A DNA stretch of 64,000 nucleotides from Lacrimispora defluvii. Its GTDB lineage: Bacteria > Bacillota > Clostridia > Lachnospirales > Lachnospiraceae. The position numbers and the translations under genes were made by a program. Shown here in pieces: positions 1-8,303 of this stretch (the first letter of the stretch is position 1; the number at the start of each line of letters is the position of its first letter). Under the pieces are notes generated by a model. The model had not been told where the DNA came from, made no database searches, and saw only the letters and a list, made by a program, of their open reading frames with translations. The stretch spans positions 124,001 to 188,000 of the forward strand of contig JAAOXG010000008.1 in assembly GCA_013036995.1 (NCBI GenBank), given 5' to 3'.

Positions 1-317
1 TGGAAGCTGCCGATATGGGCAGCATAGAACTGATTGTTAACAGGATCCGGGCTGACATGGTAAAAAGGGGGGATATGATGTCTCTTGATGACGTCATGGA
101 CATTCTGGCCATTGATATTATCGGTGCTGTTCCGGATGACGAGGACATTGTCATTTCAAGCAATCAGGGAGAGCCTCTTGTAGGCATGGGGACTCCAGCC
201 GGACAGGCCTATATGGACGTATGCAGGAGAATTATCGGTGAGAATATCCCGATCCAGAATCCGGCAGTACGGGAAGGTCTGTTCTTTCGACTCTCGCATC
301 TCTTAAAGAGAGCATAG
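1..317 (+). CDS. minD: Septum site-determining protein MinD, C-terminal part (5' end outside window)
   Basis: MinD is the membrane-bound ParA/Mrp-type ATPase that, with MinC and MinE, keeps the division septum away from the poles. Only about 105 C-terminal residues are here; the reading frame is open to the window edge (first full codon at position 3), and the Walker motifs lie upstream. The visible part has the family's LIVNR strand, the IIGAVPDDEDI segment and a C-terminal amphipathic helix (GLFFRLSHLLKRA) of the kind that targets MinD to membrane. The gene is followed 11 bp later by minE and then rodA, the usual clostridial min/mre order. The identity rests on motif and neighbour; I am confident. 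Confidence 0.93.
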   Translation, partial: EAADMGSIELIVNRIRADMVKRGDMMSLDDVMDILAIDIIGAVPDDEDIVISSNQGEPLVGMGTPAGQAYMDVCRRIIGENIPIQNPAVREGLFFRLSHLLKRA

Positions 318-328
318 GAGGGTCTGAT

Positions 329-607
329 ATGAACCTGTTTCCTGTATTCCGTAAGAAGAATTCAGGAGAAATTGCAAGAAATCGTCTGAAACTTTTGCTG
401 GTTGCGGACAAGGCTGACTGTTCTCCTGAGATCATGCAGATGATAAAAGACGATATGATCCGTGTTGTTTCACGTTACATGGATATTGATTCCGACAGAA
501 TAGAGATACAGATGAAGAAATTAAAGCAACCGGATTGTGAACGCTTTACACCGGTGCTTTATGCAAACATCCCTATTCGCGATGTACCTGATAAGGGGAT
601 ATACTGA
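329..607 (+). CDS. minE: Cell division topological specificity factor MinE
   Basis: MinE stimulates the MinD ATPase and displaces MinC, giving the Min system its spatial pattern. The 92-residue product has the normal MinE length. It begins with a short hydrophobic/basic stretch (NLFPVFRKKNSG) that resembles the N-terminal membrane/MinD-contact helix, then the strand RNRLKLLLVADK, and ends with a C-terminal dimerisation region. An AGGAGGGTCTG ribosome site at 317-327 precedes the ATG. It lies between minD and rodA, and the 2-bp gap to rodA suggests cotranslation. Confidence 0.93.
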   Translation: MNLFPVFRKKNSGEIARNRLKLLLVADKADCSPEIMQMIKDDMIRVVSRYMDIDSDRIEIQMKKLKQPDCERFTPVLYANIPIRDVPDKGIY

Positions 608-609
608 CT

Positions 610-1734
610 ATGTTTTCTGACTACAATTTTAAATATTATAATTACCGGTTAGTTTTGTACATGCTGTCGCTGGCAGTGATTGGAATTTTAGTGGTGGCAA
701 GTGCCTCCAACCAGGATTCCGGTATTGTAACAAAACAGATTATCGGCGTAATGGTGGGATTTGCACTGGCAATCGGTCTTTCCATCATAGACTATCGTAA
801 ACTCGTAAAGCTTTATGTTCTTGTTTATGGACTTTGCATCCTGCTACTGGGAGCAGTTCTTGTTATGGGACATACAGCAGGAGGCGCCACCAGATGGATC
901 TACATTCCTGGATTAGGTCGGATACAGCCTTCTGAATTTGTAAAAATCGGGCTTATCGTATTCTTTTCCTGGTATTGGAATAAATACCAGGAAAAGATGA
1001 ATACGCCTGTTATGGTGGGACTGGCTGCTTTGCTGGCGGCGTTCCCCATAAGTCTTATCTTTGCAGAACCCAATTTATCTACCAGTCTGGTTGTTACAGT
1101 TATCATTCTGTGTATGGTGTTTTCAGCCGGTATCAGTTACCGGTGGATTGGTGGCGTTCTGGCTATTGCAATACCGGCAGGTATGCTGTTTATCTATCTG
1201 CTGACTAAGGGCTTAATTCCGTTCATACACGATTATCAGGCGCGGCGTATTCTTGCCTGGATTTATCCTCATGCGGAACAGTATGCGGAAAACTTATACC
1301 AGCAAAAGAATTCAATTATGGCAATCAGTTCCGGACAGCTTCAGGGAAAGGGACTTTTTAATACAACCATTGCTTCTGTGAAAGACGGAAACTTTTTATC
1401 AGCCGGTGAAACGGATTTTATCTTCGCCATTATCGGTGAAGAGATGGGATTTCGAGGCAGTGTGATTGTCATTGCTCTTATTGGACTGGTTGTATTTGAA
1501 TGTCTTTATACTGCATCCAAAGCAAAAGACATGTCCGGCAGACTGATTTGTACCGGTATGGCAGCTCTGATCGGGTTCCAGGCATTTTCTAACATCGCGG
1601 TAGCGACACAGATCTTTCCTAATACAGGTCTGCCGCTTCCCTTTGTCAGTTCGGGAGTGAGCTCTCTGACCAGTATTTTTATGGGAATGGGCCTGGTACT
1701 GAATGTTGGACTGCAACGCAAAATCGGTAATTAA
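610..1734 (+). CDS. rodA: SEDS-family peptidoglycan glycosyltransferase RodA
   Basis: This is a polytopic SEDS protein that polymerises lipid II during wall elongation together with a class B PBP. The 374-residue product has about ten hydrophobic segments and the family signatures [11 protein letters not shown] (near residue 100) and [17 protein letters not shown] (near residue 270). The segment usually written as PDLGT reads EPNLSTS here, so an Asp often conserved in RodA is Asn; this may be a lineage feature. The position directly behind minDE favours RodA over FtsW or SpoVE, but these paralogues are hard to separate without a tree. Confidence 0.88.
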   Translation: MFSDYNFKYYNYRLVLYMLSLAVIGILVVASASNQDSGIVTKQIIGVMVGFALAIGLSIIDYRKLVKLYVLVYGLCILLLGAVLVMGHTAGGATRWIYIPGLGRIQPSEFVKIGLIVFFSWYWNKYQEKMNTPVMVGLAALLAAFPISLIFAEPNLSTSLVVTVIILCMVFSAGISYRWIGGVLAIAIPAGMLFIYLLTKGLIPFIHDYQARRILAWIYPHAEQYAENLYQQKNSIMAISSGQLQGKGLFNTTIASVKDGNFLSAGETDFIFAIIGEEMGFRGSVIVIALIGLVVFECLYTASKAKDMSGRLICTGMAALIGFQAFSNIAVATQIFPNTGLPLPFVSSGVSSLTSIFMGMGLVLNVGLQRKIGN

Positions 1735-1750
1735 AAGGAGGTATATCGTT

Positions 1751-2146
1751 ATGAATATAGGATTAGTTGCCCATGATTCAAAGAAAAAACTGATGCAGAA
1801 TTTCTGCATTGCGTACAGAGGTATTTTAAGCAAGCATATGTTATATGCCACAGGAACAACAGGACGTTTGATTGAGGAAGTCACAAACTTAAATGTTCAT
1901 AAATATCTGGCAGGTCATCTGGGAGGAGAACAGCAGTTAGGATCCCAGATCGAGCACAATGAGATTGACCTTGTGATCTTCCTGCGGGATCCTCTGACAC
2001 AGAAATCACATGAACCGGATATTGTGAATATTATGAGAACCTGCGATATGCATAATATCCCTCTCGCAACCAATCTGGCCACAGCAGAGTTATTAATTAA
2101 ATCTCTGGAACGTGGTGATCTGGAATGGCGAGAAATGTATAAATAG
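1751..2146 (+). CDS. mgsA: Methylglyoxal synthase MgsA
   Basis: MgsA converts dihydroxyacetone phosphate to methylglyoxal and phosphate, a bypass of lower glycolysis used under phosphate limitation. The 131-residue product has the family length and motifs: LVAHDSKK near the N terminus, the phosphate-binding [16 protein letters not shown], and [14 protein letters not shown] with the catalytic Asp region. I place the start at the ATG at 1751 because an AAAAGGAGG site at 1733-1741 precedes it; the same frame is open further upstream into rodA, but that extension lacks a ribosome site. It is probably the last gene of the min-rodA transcript or shared with the next gene. Confidence 0.93.
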   Translation: MNIGLVAHDSKKKLMQNFCIAYRGILSKHMLYATGTTGRLIEEVTNLNVHKYLAGHLGGEQQLGSQIEHNEIDLVIFLRDPLTQKSHEPDIVNIMRTCDMHNIPLATNLATAELLIKSLERGDLEWREMYK

Positions 2147-2161
2147 CAGAGGTAGATATAA

Positions 2162-3130
2162 GTGAAAAGAAAAGTTTTTGTGACATCAGGCTGCATCATC
2201 TTAAGCGCATTATTCCTGACGGGCTGTGCTGGTCTTCATAAACTTGACAATCCTTATGAATTTTCTGAGAGGACCGCCCTTTACCAGTCCGCTTCTGTGG
2301 CTGGTAAATCGGAAACCTTTGCTCATGATCTTTGCGTGGTATCGAAAGATACTGCTGATTCGGATAGTTCAGTGACAGCAGAAGCTGCCGCTGTATTTGA
2401 TTTATCTGATAATAATGTGATTTTTGCGAAGAATCCTTTTGAAAAATTATATCCTGCAAGCATCACTAAGACAATGACCGCACTTTTGGCAGTTAAGTAT
2501 GGAAATCTGTCCGATGAGGTGACAGTGACGAAGGATGCTGTAATTAAGGAGTCGGGTGCCAGCTTATGTGGTATAAAACCAGGTGATAAGCTGACCATGG
2601 AACAGCTTCTGTATGGTCTTATGATCCCATCTGGTAATGATGCAGGTGTTGCCATTGCAGTTAATATGGCGGGAAGTGTTGATCAGTTTGCCCAAATGAT
2701 GAATGACGAGGCAAAAAAGCTTGGAGCGACAGGGACGCATTTTGTAAATCCACATGGTCTCAGTGATGAAGATCACTATACTACGGCTTACGATCTGTAT
2801 CTGATTTTTAATGAAGCTTTAAAGTATCCGGAATTTCGTAAAATCATCGGTACGGCTGAATATAAAACCTCTTATCAGGGCGGTGACGGGAAGACAGTAA
2901 ACGCAACCTGGAAAGGTACCAACTGGTATATGACAGGAGAGCGCAAAACTCCTGACGGACTAACGGTATTAGGAGGTAAAACCGGGACCACTCTTTCGGC
3001 AGGAAGCTGCCTGATTATGGGAAGCTCTGATACAGCAAAAAATGAGTATATTTCAGTGGTTTTAAAAGCCAGGGATCATGCCGGACTATATGATAACATG
3101 TCAAATATCCTGAATAAAATTGTAGAATAG
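2162..3130 (+). CDS. D-alanyl-D-alanine carboxypeptidase, lipoprotein (peptidase S11 / PBP5 family)
   Basis: This is a low-molecular-weight penicillin-binding protein that trims the terminal D-Ala from peptidoglycan stem peptides outside the cell. The 322-residue product starts at GTG (AGAGGT upstream) with a lipoprotein signal ending in LTGC (Cys near residue 21). It then shows the three active-site motifs in order: SITK (SxxK), SGN and KTG (GGKTGTT). The beta-rich C-terminal anchoring domain of DacA-type enzymes is largely missing; lipid anchoring may replace it. It sits 15 bp after mgsA. The exact paralogue (DacF, DacB or DacA) is not resolved. Confidence 0.85.
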   Translation: MKRKVFVTSGCIILSALFLTGCAGLHKLDNPYEFSERTALYQSASVAGKSETFAHDLCVVSKDTADSDSSVTAEAAAVFDLSDNNVIFAKNPFEKLYPASITKTMTALLAVKYGNLSDEVTVTKDAVIKESGASLCGIKPGDKLTMEQLLYGLMIPSGNDAGVAIAVNMAGSVDQFAQMMNDEAKKLGATGTHFVNPHGLSDEDHYTTAYDLYLIFNEALKYPEFRKIIGTAEYKTSYQGGDGKTVNATWKGTNWYMTGERKTPDGLTVLGGKTGTTLSAGSCLIMGSSDTAKNEYISVVLKARDHAGLYDNMSNILNKIVE

Positions 3131-3133
3131 TCA

Positions 3134-3162
3134 TTGCCTTTCTTATGAATTTGTACTATAAT
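3134..3162 (+). promoter_or_regulatory. Sigma-A type promoter
   Basis: TTGCCT at 3134-3139 and TATAAT at 3157-3162 are separated by exactly 17 bp. The promoter lies just after the carboxypeptidase stop and about 60 bp before the small P-loop gene. Confidence 0.65.
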
Positions 3163-3219
3163 TATATTAATCCGAATAGACTTTTTATACAAATCATATA
3201 ACGCAAGGAGGAGAGTGCT

Positions 3220-3639
3220 ATGGTGCAGATAATAGCAGGAAAAAAGGGTAAGGGGAAAACAAAGCATCTGTTAGACAGAGCTAATTCCGCCGTAAAAGAC
3301 TCAAAAGGTTCTATTGTATATTTGGACAAAAGTTCGAAGCACATGTATGAGTTAAGCAACAAGATCCGCCTCATTAACGTCAATGAGTATCCGATTACTT
3401 CAAGCGAAGGATTTATTGGTTTTATCTGTGGTATCATATCTCAGGATCATGATTTGGAGATGATGTTCTTTGACAGCTTTTTAAAGCTGGCATGTCTGGA
3501 AGGAGAAGACATATCAGAAACCATAGCGACTTTGGAAAAGATTGGTGAAAAGTATCATATTACCTTCGTTCTCAGCGTTTCTGTAGATGCGGAGAATATA
3601 CCGGGGAACACCAGGGCTAATGTGGTTGTTTCATTATAA
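3220..3639 (+). CDS. Small conserved protein with a P-loop-like motif, function unknown
   Basis: I do not recognise a named function. The 139-residue protein opens with IIAGKKGKGKTKHL, which fits a Walker A pattern (GxxxxGKT) about eight residues from the start. A later hydrophobic strand ending in MMFFDSF could serve as a degenerate Walker B. There is no signal peptide or membrane segment, so it should be cytoplasmic. The ATG follows AAGGAGGAGAG at 3205-3215. It has its own promoter upstream and a strong terminator directly downstream, so it is probably monocistronic. It could be a reduced ATPase or nucleotide-binding protein. Confidence 0.75.
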   Translation: MVQIIAGKKGKGKTKHLLDRANSAVKDSKGSIVYLDKSSKHMYELSNKIRLINVNEYPITSSEGFIGFICGIISQDHDLEMMFFDSFLKLACLEGEDISETIATLEKIGEKYHITFVLSVSVDAENIPGNTRANVVVSL

Positions 3640-3653
3640 TCATAGATAGGAAT

Positions 3654-3686
3654 AGGGGACTGGGTGCCAGTCCCCTTTATTATTTG
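3654..3686 (+). terminator. Rho-independent terminator after the P-loop gene
   Basis: Perfect 10-bp stem AGGGGACTGG / CCAGTCCCCT with a GTG loop, followed by TTATTATTT. A second hairpin (ATGGAAGG / CCTTCCAT, 3697-3722) follows without a T run. Confidence 0.85.
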
Positions 3687-3729
3687 CATAAAATAAATGG
3701 AAGGCTGTACCACACCTTCCATATTATGC

Positions 3730-3758
3730 TTGAATTTTTTAAATTTTCCTTTTATAAT
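3730..3758 (+). promoter_or_regulatory. Sigma-A promoter for the HlyD-like/yggS/sepF operon
   Basis: TTGAAT at 3730-3735, a 17-bp AT-rich spacer and a perfect TATAAT at 3753-3758 lie 27 bp before the start codon and just before the AAAGGAGG ribosome site. Confidence 0.75.
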
Positions 3759-3784
3759 AGCTAGAAGGGAAAGGAGGCGTCAGG

Positions 3785-5224
3785 TTGGCTAAACGAAAGG
3801 CAACACAGCCATCAAAGAAGGCTGTACATCCTAAAAAAAGCAAAAAGATCATCCGCTATCGGCGGCCTCTGAATATCAATGTTGGTATGATTATTTTTGC
3901 CCTGATTTTCATCTATATGGTCTTTAGTGTAATCACATACGCAAGAAGAGATAAGGTACAGTTCTACGAAGTACAGGAAGGCAGTATCGTAAACAGCAAG
4001 GACTATACAGGGATTATACTTAGACAGGAAGAAGTAAAGAATGCAGACCGTTCCGGCTATGTGAATTATTATGTACGGGAAGGAAAGCGGGCAGCGGCAG
4101 GGACAAGGGTTTACTCCATCGATGAAACCGGAAGCATTACTACCTTTCTTGCAGACCATTCACAGGACAATGTAACATTGACTTCAGAAAATCTGACTGA
4201 ATTAAAAAAACAGCTGACCGCATTCAGCCTTACTTATGACAATAATCAGTTTCGCTCAGTATATGATACAAAATATGCTCTGGAATCTGAAGTAATGGAA
4301 TATATGAATCTTAACGCACTGGATAATCTGGGCAGTATGATGGATGAGGCCGGTATCAGTTTTGAACAGGTGAAAGCAGATCAGGCAGGAATTGTATCCT
4401 ATGGTGTGGATTCGTTTGAAGGTTTGCAGCCATCGGGTATTTCCGAGACCTCATTTGACCGCAGCAGCTATGCAAAAAACAAGACTCAATCAGGAAAGCT
4501 GATTGAAAAAGGAGCGCCGGTCTATAAAACCATCACCTCTGATCAATGGTCAGTGGTATTTCCCATGTCAGAGGATGATATTAAAGCATATGGGGATAAA
4601 AAGAATCTGACCGTGGGATTTTCAGGTCGTGATTTAAAGGCCACTGGAAGCTTTTCCGTCATTACGGGGACTGATGGAAAAAGCTTTGGAAAGATCGATT
4701 TAGACAAATATATGGTACAGTTTGTTTCAGACCGTTATGTGAATTTCGAAATAGTTTCAGACCGGGTAGATGGGCTTAAAATTCCTGTGACAGCTGTAAC
4801 AAAGAAGGACTTTTACCTTGTTCCCATGGACTATATGACTCAGGGCGGCGACAGCTCTGATACTGGTTTTAACAAAGAAGTCTATTCGGAATCAGGAACC
4901 TCCGTGGTATTTGTTCCCACGGAAATTTATTATTCTGAGGGAAATAATTATTACATAGAGATGGATCAGGCTGATGGCTTTAAAGCTGGGGATTATATTG
5001 TAAAGCCCAATTCTACCGAGCGGTATCAGATTGGAGCCAGCAATTCCCTGCAGGGAGTTTATAACATCAACAAAGGTTATGCCGTCTTTAAGCAGATTGA
5101 TGTTTTGGTCTCCAATAATGAATATTATACTGTGAAGAAGAATATGACCTATGGGCTTTCTGTATATGACCATATTGTCCTCAATGCACAGACTGTTAAT
5201 GAGGGAGAATTAATTTATCAATAA
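3785..5224 (+). CDS. HlyD/RND-adaptor-like single-pass membrane protein
   Basis: The 479-residue product starts at TTG behind AAAGGAGGCGTCAGG. A very basic N-terminal tail of about 35 residues (many Lys/Arg) precedes one transmembrane helix (near residues 37-58). The large extracytoplasmic part contains HlyD/biotinyl-lipoyl-like segments (YTGIILRQEE, ADRSGYVNYYVREGKRAAAGTRVYSID) and a second half-motif (KADQAGIVSYGVD). There is no export ATPase next to it; instead it heads an operon with yggS and sepF, which suggests an envelope or division role rather than classical efflux. The family assignment is by motif; the substrate or partner is unknown. Confidence 0.75.
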   Translation: MAKRKATQPSKKAVHPKKSKKIIRYRRPLNINVGMIIFALIFIYMVFSVITYARRDKVQFYEVQEGSIVNSKDYTGIILRQEEVKNADRSGYVNYYVREGKRAAAGTRVYSIDETGSITTFLADHSQDNVTLTSENLTELKKQLTAFSLTYDNNQFRSVYDTKYALESEVMEYMNLNALDNLGSMMDEAGISFEQVKADQAGIVSYGVDSFEGLQPSGISETSFDRSSYAKNKTQSGKLIEKGAPVYKTITSDQWSVVFPMSEDDIKAYGDKKNLTVGFSGRDLKATGSFSVITGTDGKSFGKIDLDKYMVQFVSDRYVNFEIVSDRVDGLKIPVTAVTKKDFYLVPMDYMTQGGDSSDTGFNKEVYSESGTSVVFVPTEIYYSEGNNYYIEMDQADGFKAGDYIVKPNSTERYQIGASNSLQGVYNINKGYAVFKQIDVLVSNNEYYTVKKNMTYGLSVYDHIVLNAQTVNEGELIYQ

Positions 5225-5236
5225 GAGGTGATAAAC

Positions 5237-5941
5237 TTGGTGAAAGAAAATCTTTTAATCGTGGAAAACAGGATAGAAGAAGCCTGTAAAAGATGTGGGC
5301 GGGATCGCAGTGAGGTTACTTTAATAGCGGTCAGCAAGACAAAACCTGCTGATATGATTGGTGAGGCCTATCAATTGGGAATCCGGGATTTTGGTGAGAA
5401 TAAAGTTCAGGAAATCTGTGATAAATATAAGCTGCTTCCCGATGATATACGCTGGCATATGATCGGTCACCTGCAGCGCAATAAGGTGAAACAGGTAATT
5501 GATAAGGCTGTACTGATACACAGTGTTGATTCAGTCAGACTGGCAGAACAGATCGAGGAAGAAGCAGCAAAGAAAGGAATCTGTGTGGACATCCTTTTAG
5601 AAGTAAACGTTGCAGATGAAGAATCCAAGTTTGGCTTTCGTTTGGAAGAGACAGAACAGGCAATCCGTGATATTTCTGTTTTTCCCCATATAAGTATAAA
5701 AGGACTCATGACTATTGCACCTTTTGTAGAAAATTCTGAGCAAAATCGTCCTGTTTTTAAAGAATTAAATCAATTTTATGTTGACATGCAAAGGAAAAAC
5801 ATTGATAATGTTAATATGAATATGCTCTCAATGGGTATGACCGGAGACTATGAAATTGCCATAGAGGAAGGAGCTACTCTGGTAAGAGTCGGTACCGGAA
5901 TTTTTGGTACAAGATATAAGATTGGAGAGAATGAAGTATGA
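5237..5941 (+). CDS. yggS: YggS-family pyridoxal 5'-phosphate homeostasis protein (PLPBP)
   Basis: This is a single-domain PLP-binding protein with an alanine-racemase-like barrel; family members buffer PLP and affect amino-acid and vitamin B6 balance. Motifs include IAVSKTKP (the PLP Lys), FGENKVQE, WHMIGHLQRNK, the VDILLEVNV strand and a C-terminal LSMGMTGDYEIAI segment. Length (about 234 residues) is standard. The frame is open from a GTG at 5228, but that codon lies inside the AGAGGTG ribosome site, so TTG at 5237 (or GTG at 5240) is the likelier start. The stop overlaps the sepF ATG by 4 bp, as expected for a yggS-sepF pair. Confidence 0.9.
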   Translation: MVKENLLIVENRIEEACKRCGRDRSEVTLIAVSKTKPADMIGEAYQLGIRDFGENKVQEICDKYKLLPDDIRWHMIGHLQRNKVKQVIDKAVLIHSVDSVRLAEQIEEEAAKKGICVDILLEVNVADEESKFGFRLEETEQAIRDISVFPHISIKGLMTIAPFVENSEQNRPVFKELNQFYVDMQRKNIDNVNMNMLSMGMTGDYEIAIEEGATLVRVGTGIFGTRYKIGENEV

Positions 5942-6456
5942 GCATTTTAGGCAAATTGATGGATAGCATGCGCTTGAATGATACAGATGATGAAGATGAT
6001 TACTATTTAGATGACGACTATGAAGATGATAGCGATAAACATGCGAAGAAACCCCTCTTTTCCAAAAAGACAGAAGATGAGTACTACGAGGAAGAGGAGT
6101 ATGAACAAAAGCCACGTTTCTTATCACGCTCTCCTAAGGTAGTTCCCATGAAGCAGTCTCGCACAATGGAAGTTTCCATGGTTAAGCCTACCTCCATTGA
6201 GGATGCCAAAGAGATTTGTGATCACATGCTCGCTGGTAAGGCAGTTGTACTGAATATGGAAGGTATTCACACTGAGGTAGCTCAGAGAATCATAGATTTT
6301 ACGTCCGGTGCTACTTATTCCATGAATGGTAATTTACAGAAAATATCCAATTATATTTTTATAGCAACTCCGGAATCCGTAGAGCTTTCCGGTGATTTTC
6401 AGGATTTATTAAACAGCGGAAGTCTGGATATGGGCGGTATGAATTTACGCCTTTAA
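5938..6456 (+). CDS. sepF: Cell division protein SepF
   Basis: SepF anchors and aligns FtsZ filaments at the membrane. The 172-residue product has a short N-terminal amphipathic helix (SILGKLMDSMRL), then a long acidic/tyrosine-rich linker (about residues 16-60). The conserved C-terminal DUF552 domain follows, with VVLNMEGIHTEVAQRIIDF and YSMNGNLQKISNYIFIATP. It overlaps yggS by the ATGA sequence, so translation is coupled. The family assignment is secure. Confidence 0.94.
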   Translation: MSILGKLMDSMRLNDTDDEDDYYLDDDYEDDSDKHAKKPLFSKKTEDEYYEEEEYEQKPRFLSRSPKVVPMKQSRTMEVSMVKPTSIEDAKEICDHMLAGKAVVLNMEGIHTEVAQRIIDFTSGATYSMNGNLQKISNYIFIATPESVELSGDFQDLLNSGSLDMGGMNLRL

Positions 6457-6506
6457 CAGAATTTTTAAAAGAAATATTGGTTTCTCTTAATGGGACAAGC
6501 AGGCAT

Positions 6507-6546
6507 TTTTCCATATCAGCATCATCTTTTTGCTGACAGTGGAAAA
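6507..6546. other. Long imperfect hairpin in the sepF-aroB gap
   Basis: TTTTCCA (6507-6513) and CAGCA (6517-6521) pair with TGCTG (6531-6535) and TGGAAAA (6540-6546). There is no T run after it on the plus strand, so it may be a weak terminator or a processing structure. Confidence 0.45.
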
Positions 6547-6558
6547 GAGTTTGCTTTC

Positions 6559-6646
6559 TTCCTTATTATCGTCCACGCTTTTTGGACATAGAGGGGTGCC
6601 CGAAGGGTGTTCCTTATTATCGTCCAGGCTTTTTGGACATAGAGGG
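6559..6646 (+). repeat. Two near-identical 37-bp direct repeats, 51-bp period
   Basis: Copies at 6559-6595 and 6610-6646 differ at one position (C/G in GTCCAxGCT). The period of 51 bp is 17 codons, so the frame upstream of aroB would encode PYYRPxFLDIEG twice. Each copy also holds a small inverted repeat (GTCC...GGAC). No ribosome site or plausible start precedes the copies, so they are more likely leader DNA than protein. Confidence 0.8.
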
Positions 6647-6686
6647 ATTAGCGGATAGTGAAAAGATGCAATGGAGGAAAAGCAGC

Positions 6687-7775
6687 ATGGGAAGCAGAAT
6701 GCCGGTACATATGGATGGTACCTTTATTTACGATATTGTGATGGAAACTTCGTTTGATGGGCTGAAAGAAGAACTTGGTAAAATGAACTTAGGGGGGCGT
6801 AAAGTTTGTATTGTTACAGATACCAACGTTGCACCTCTTTATCTGAATGAGGTTGAACACGTTATTTCCAGCTGCTTTCGCAAAATAGAACACTTTATTT
6901 TCCCTGCAGGAGAAGAACATAAAAATCTGAACACAGTTAGGGATTTATATGAAACACTCATTAAGAAACAGTTTGACAGACACGATTATCTGCTGGCATT
7001 AGGCGGCGGTGTTGTGGGCGATCTTTGTGGCTTTGCAGCCGCCACTTATCTTAGAGGAATTTCCTTTATACAGGTGCCTACCACCCTTCTTTCCCAGGTC
7101 GATTCAAGCATTGGAGGAAAAACAGGTGTTGATTTCGATGCTTATAAAAACATGGTTGGTGCATTTCACATGCCAAAGCTGGTTTATACTAATGTAGCAT
7201 CCTTAAAATCACTATCAGAAGATCAGTTTTCTTCCGGAATGGGAGAGGTTATTAAACATGGTCTGATCAAGGATGCTTCCTATTACCAGTGGCTGACAGA
7301 GCATGGCAGTGAAATACAAAACCGCAATCTGGATATATTAAGTGAGATGGTGACTGTCAGCAATCGGATCAAGCGGGATGTGGTTGAAAAAGATCCTACC
7401 GAACAGGGAGATCGGGCACTTTTGAATCTGGGACATACCCTGGGACATGCAATTGAGAAACTCTCTGATTTCAGTCTTTTGCATGGCCATTGCGTCGGTC
7501 TGGGATGTATAGCCGCTATGGCTGTCTCCGTGAAACGGGGATTTCTTCACCAGGATCAGATTCCAGCACTGTTAGATGTTATGAAGCTGTATCATATGCC
7601 GGTTACTGTATCTGGTTTATCCCAAGCTGAAATAGTAAAAACTACAAAGAGTGATAAAAAAATGGATTCGGGAACCATACGCTTTATTTTATTAGAGCAG
7701 ATTGGCAAAGCCTATGTTGATAAGACCGTTACTGATGAGGAAATGGCAGAAGGGCTGTCCCAAATTTTAATCTAA
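6687..7775 (+). CDS. aroB: 3-Dehydroquinate synthase AroB
   Basis: AroB makes 3-dehydroquinate from DAHP using NAD+ and a divalent metal, the second step of the shikimate pathway. The 362-residue product has the glycine-rich LALGGGVVGDLCGFAA motif, VPTTLLSQVDSSIGGKTGV, and metal-site regions GEVIKHG and NLGHTLGHAIE. The ATG at 6687 is preceded by GGAGG (6673-6677, 9-bp spacing) and gives the normal N terminus; the open frame running back to 6582 consists of the repeat described above. The gene is 9 bp before lspA, so aroB-lspA-rluD probably form one transcript. Confidence 0.93.
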   Translation: MGSRMPVHMDGTFIYDIVMETSFDGLKEELGKMNLGGRKVCIVTDTNVAPLYLNEVEHVISSCFRKIEHFIFPAGEEHKNLNTVRDLYETLIKKQFDRHDYLLALGGGVVGDLCGFAAATYLRGISFIQVPTTLLSQVDSSIGGKTGVDFDAYKNMVGAFHMPKLVYTNVASLKSLSEDQFSSGMGEVIKHGLIKDASYYQWLTEHGSEIQNRNLDILSEMVTVSNRIKRDVVEKDPTEQGDRALLNLGHTLGHAIEKLSDFSLLHGHCVGLGCIAAMAVSVKRGFLHQDQIPALLDVMKLYHMPVTVSGLSQAEIVKTTKSDKKMDSGTIRFILLEQIGKAYVDKTVTDEEMAEGLSQILI

Positions 7776-7784
7776 GGAGAACTC

Positions 7785-8303
7785 ATGAAACAAAAAACAA
7801 ATTTAATCATTGGAATGTTCATTGGCTTTTTTTGTGCCATAGGATTGGATCAATGGACCAAATTACTTGCAGTGAAACATTTAATGGGCCAGAAACCCTA
7901 TTCTGTTTGGAGCGGTGTATTTGAATTATACTATTCTGAAAACCGTGGAGCTGCATTTGGCATGCTGCAGGGAAAACAGTTCTTTTTTCTTTTGATTGCT
8001 GTATTGGTGCTGGGTTGTGCCGTTTTTAGTATCAGCCGGATGCCTGCCACAAAAAAATATATTCCGTTACACCTTGTTGCCATGTTTTTATCGGCAGGTG
8101 CAGTGGGAAATATGATAGACCGGTTCACCAGAGGTTATGTGGTAGACTTTTTGTATTTTAAATTAATTGATTTTCCTATTTTTAATGTGGCTGACTGTTA
8201 TGTTACGGTCTCCATGTTCATTTTTCTGCTCTTATTTTTATTTTATTATAAAGAAGAAGACTTACAATGCCTGTCTTTTCGTAAAAAGGAGGAACAGGCT
8301 TGA
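7785..8303 (+). CDS. lspA: Lipoprotein signal peptidase LspA (signal peptidase II)
   Basis: LspA is an integral-membrane aspartyl protease that cleaves prolipoprotein signal peptides before the lipidated Cys. The 172-residue product has four hydrophobic segments. It carries the signatures DQWTKLL, SENRGAAFGM, and the catalytic Asp motifs AVGNMIDRF and FNVADCYV. The C-terminal tail is short and charged. It follows aroB by 9 bp and its TGA overlaps the TTG start of rluD. Likely substrates in this window are the lipoproteins at 2162, 23833, 51047 and 59814. Confidence 0.94.
   Translation: MKQKTNLIIGMFIGFFCAIGLDQWTKLLAVKHLMGQKPYSVWSGVFELYYSENRGAAFGMLQGKQFFFLLIAVLVLGCAVFSISRMPATKKYIPLHLVAMFLSAGAVGNMIDRFTRGYVVDFLYFKLIDFPIFNVADCYVTVSMFIFLLLFLFYYKEEDLQCLSFRKKEEQA

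Noticed and set aside
1399-1884. 161-codon open frame on the minus strand
   Set aside because: It is antisense to rodA and mgsA, both firmly supported.
3697-3722. Second hairpin after the P-loop gene
   Set aside because: The stem is clear but has no T run, and the first terminator already explains the transcript end.
6582-6686. N-terminal extension of AroB containing a repeated peptide
   Set aside because: The family start and ribosome site are at 6687; the upstream part has neither and consists of the DNA repeat.
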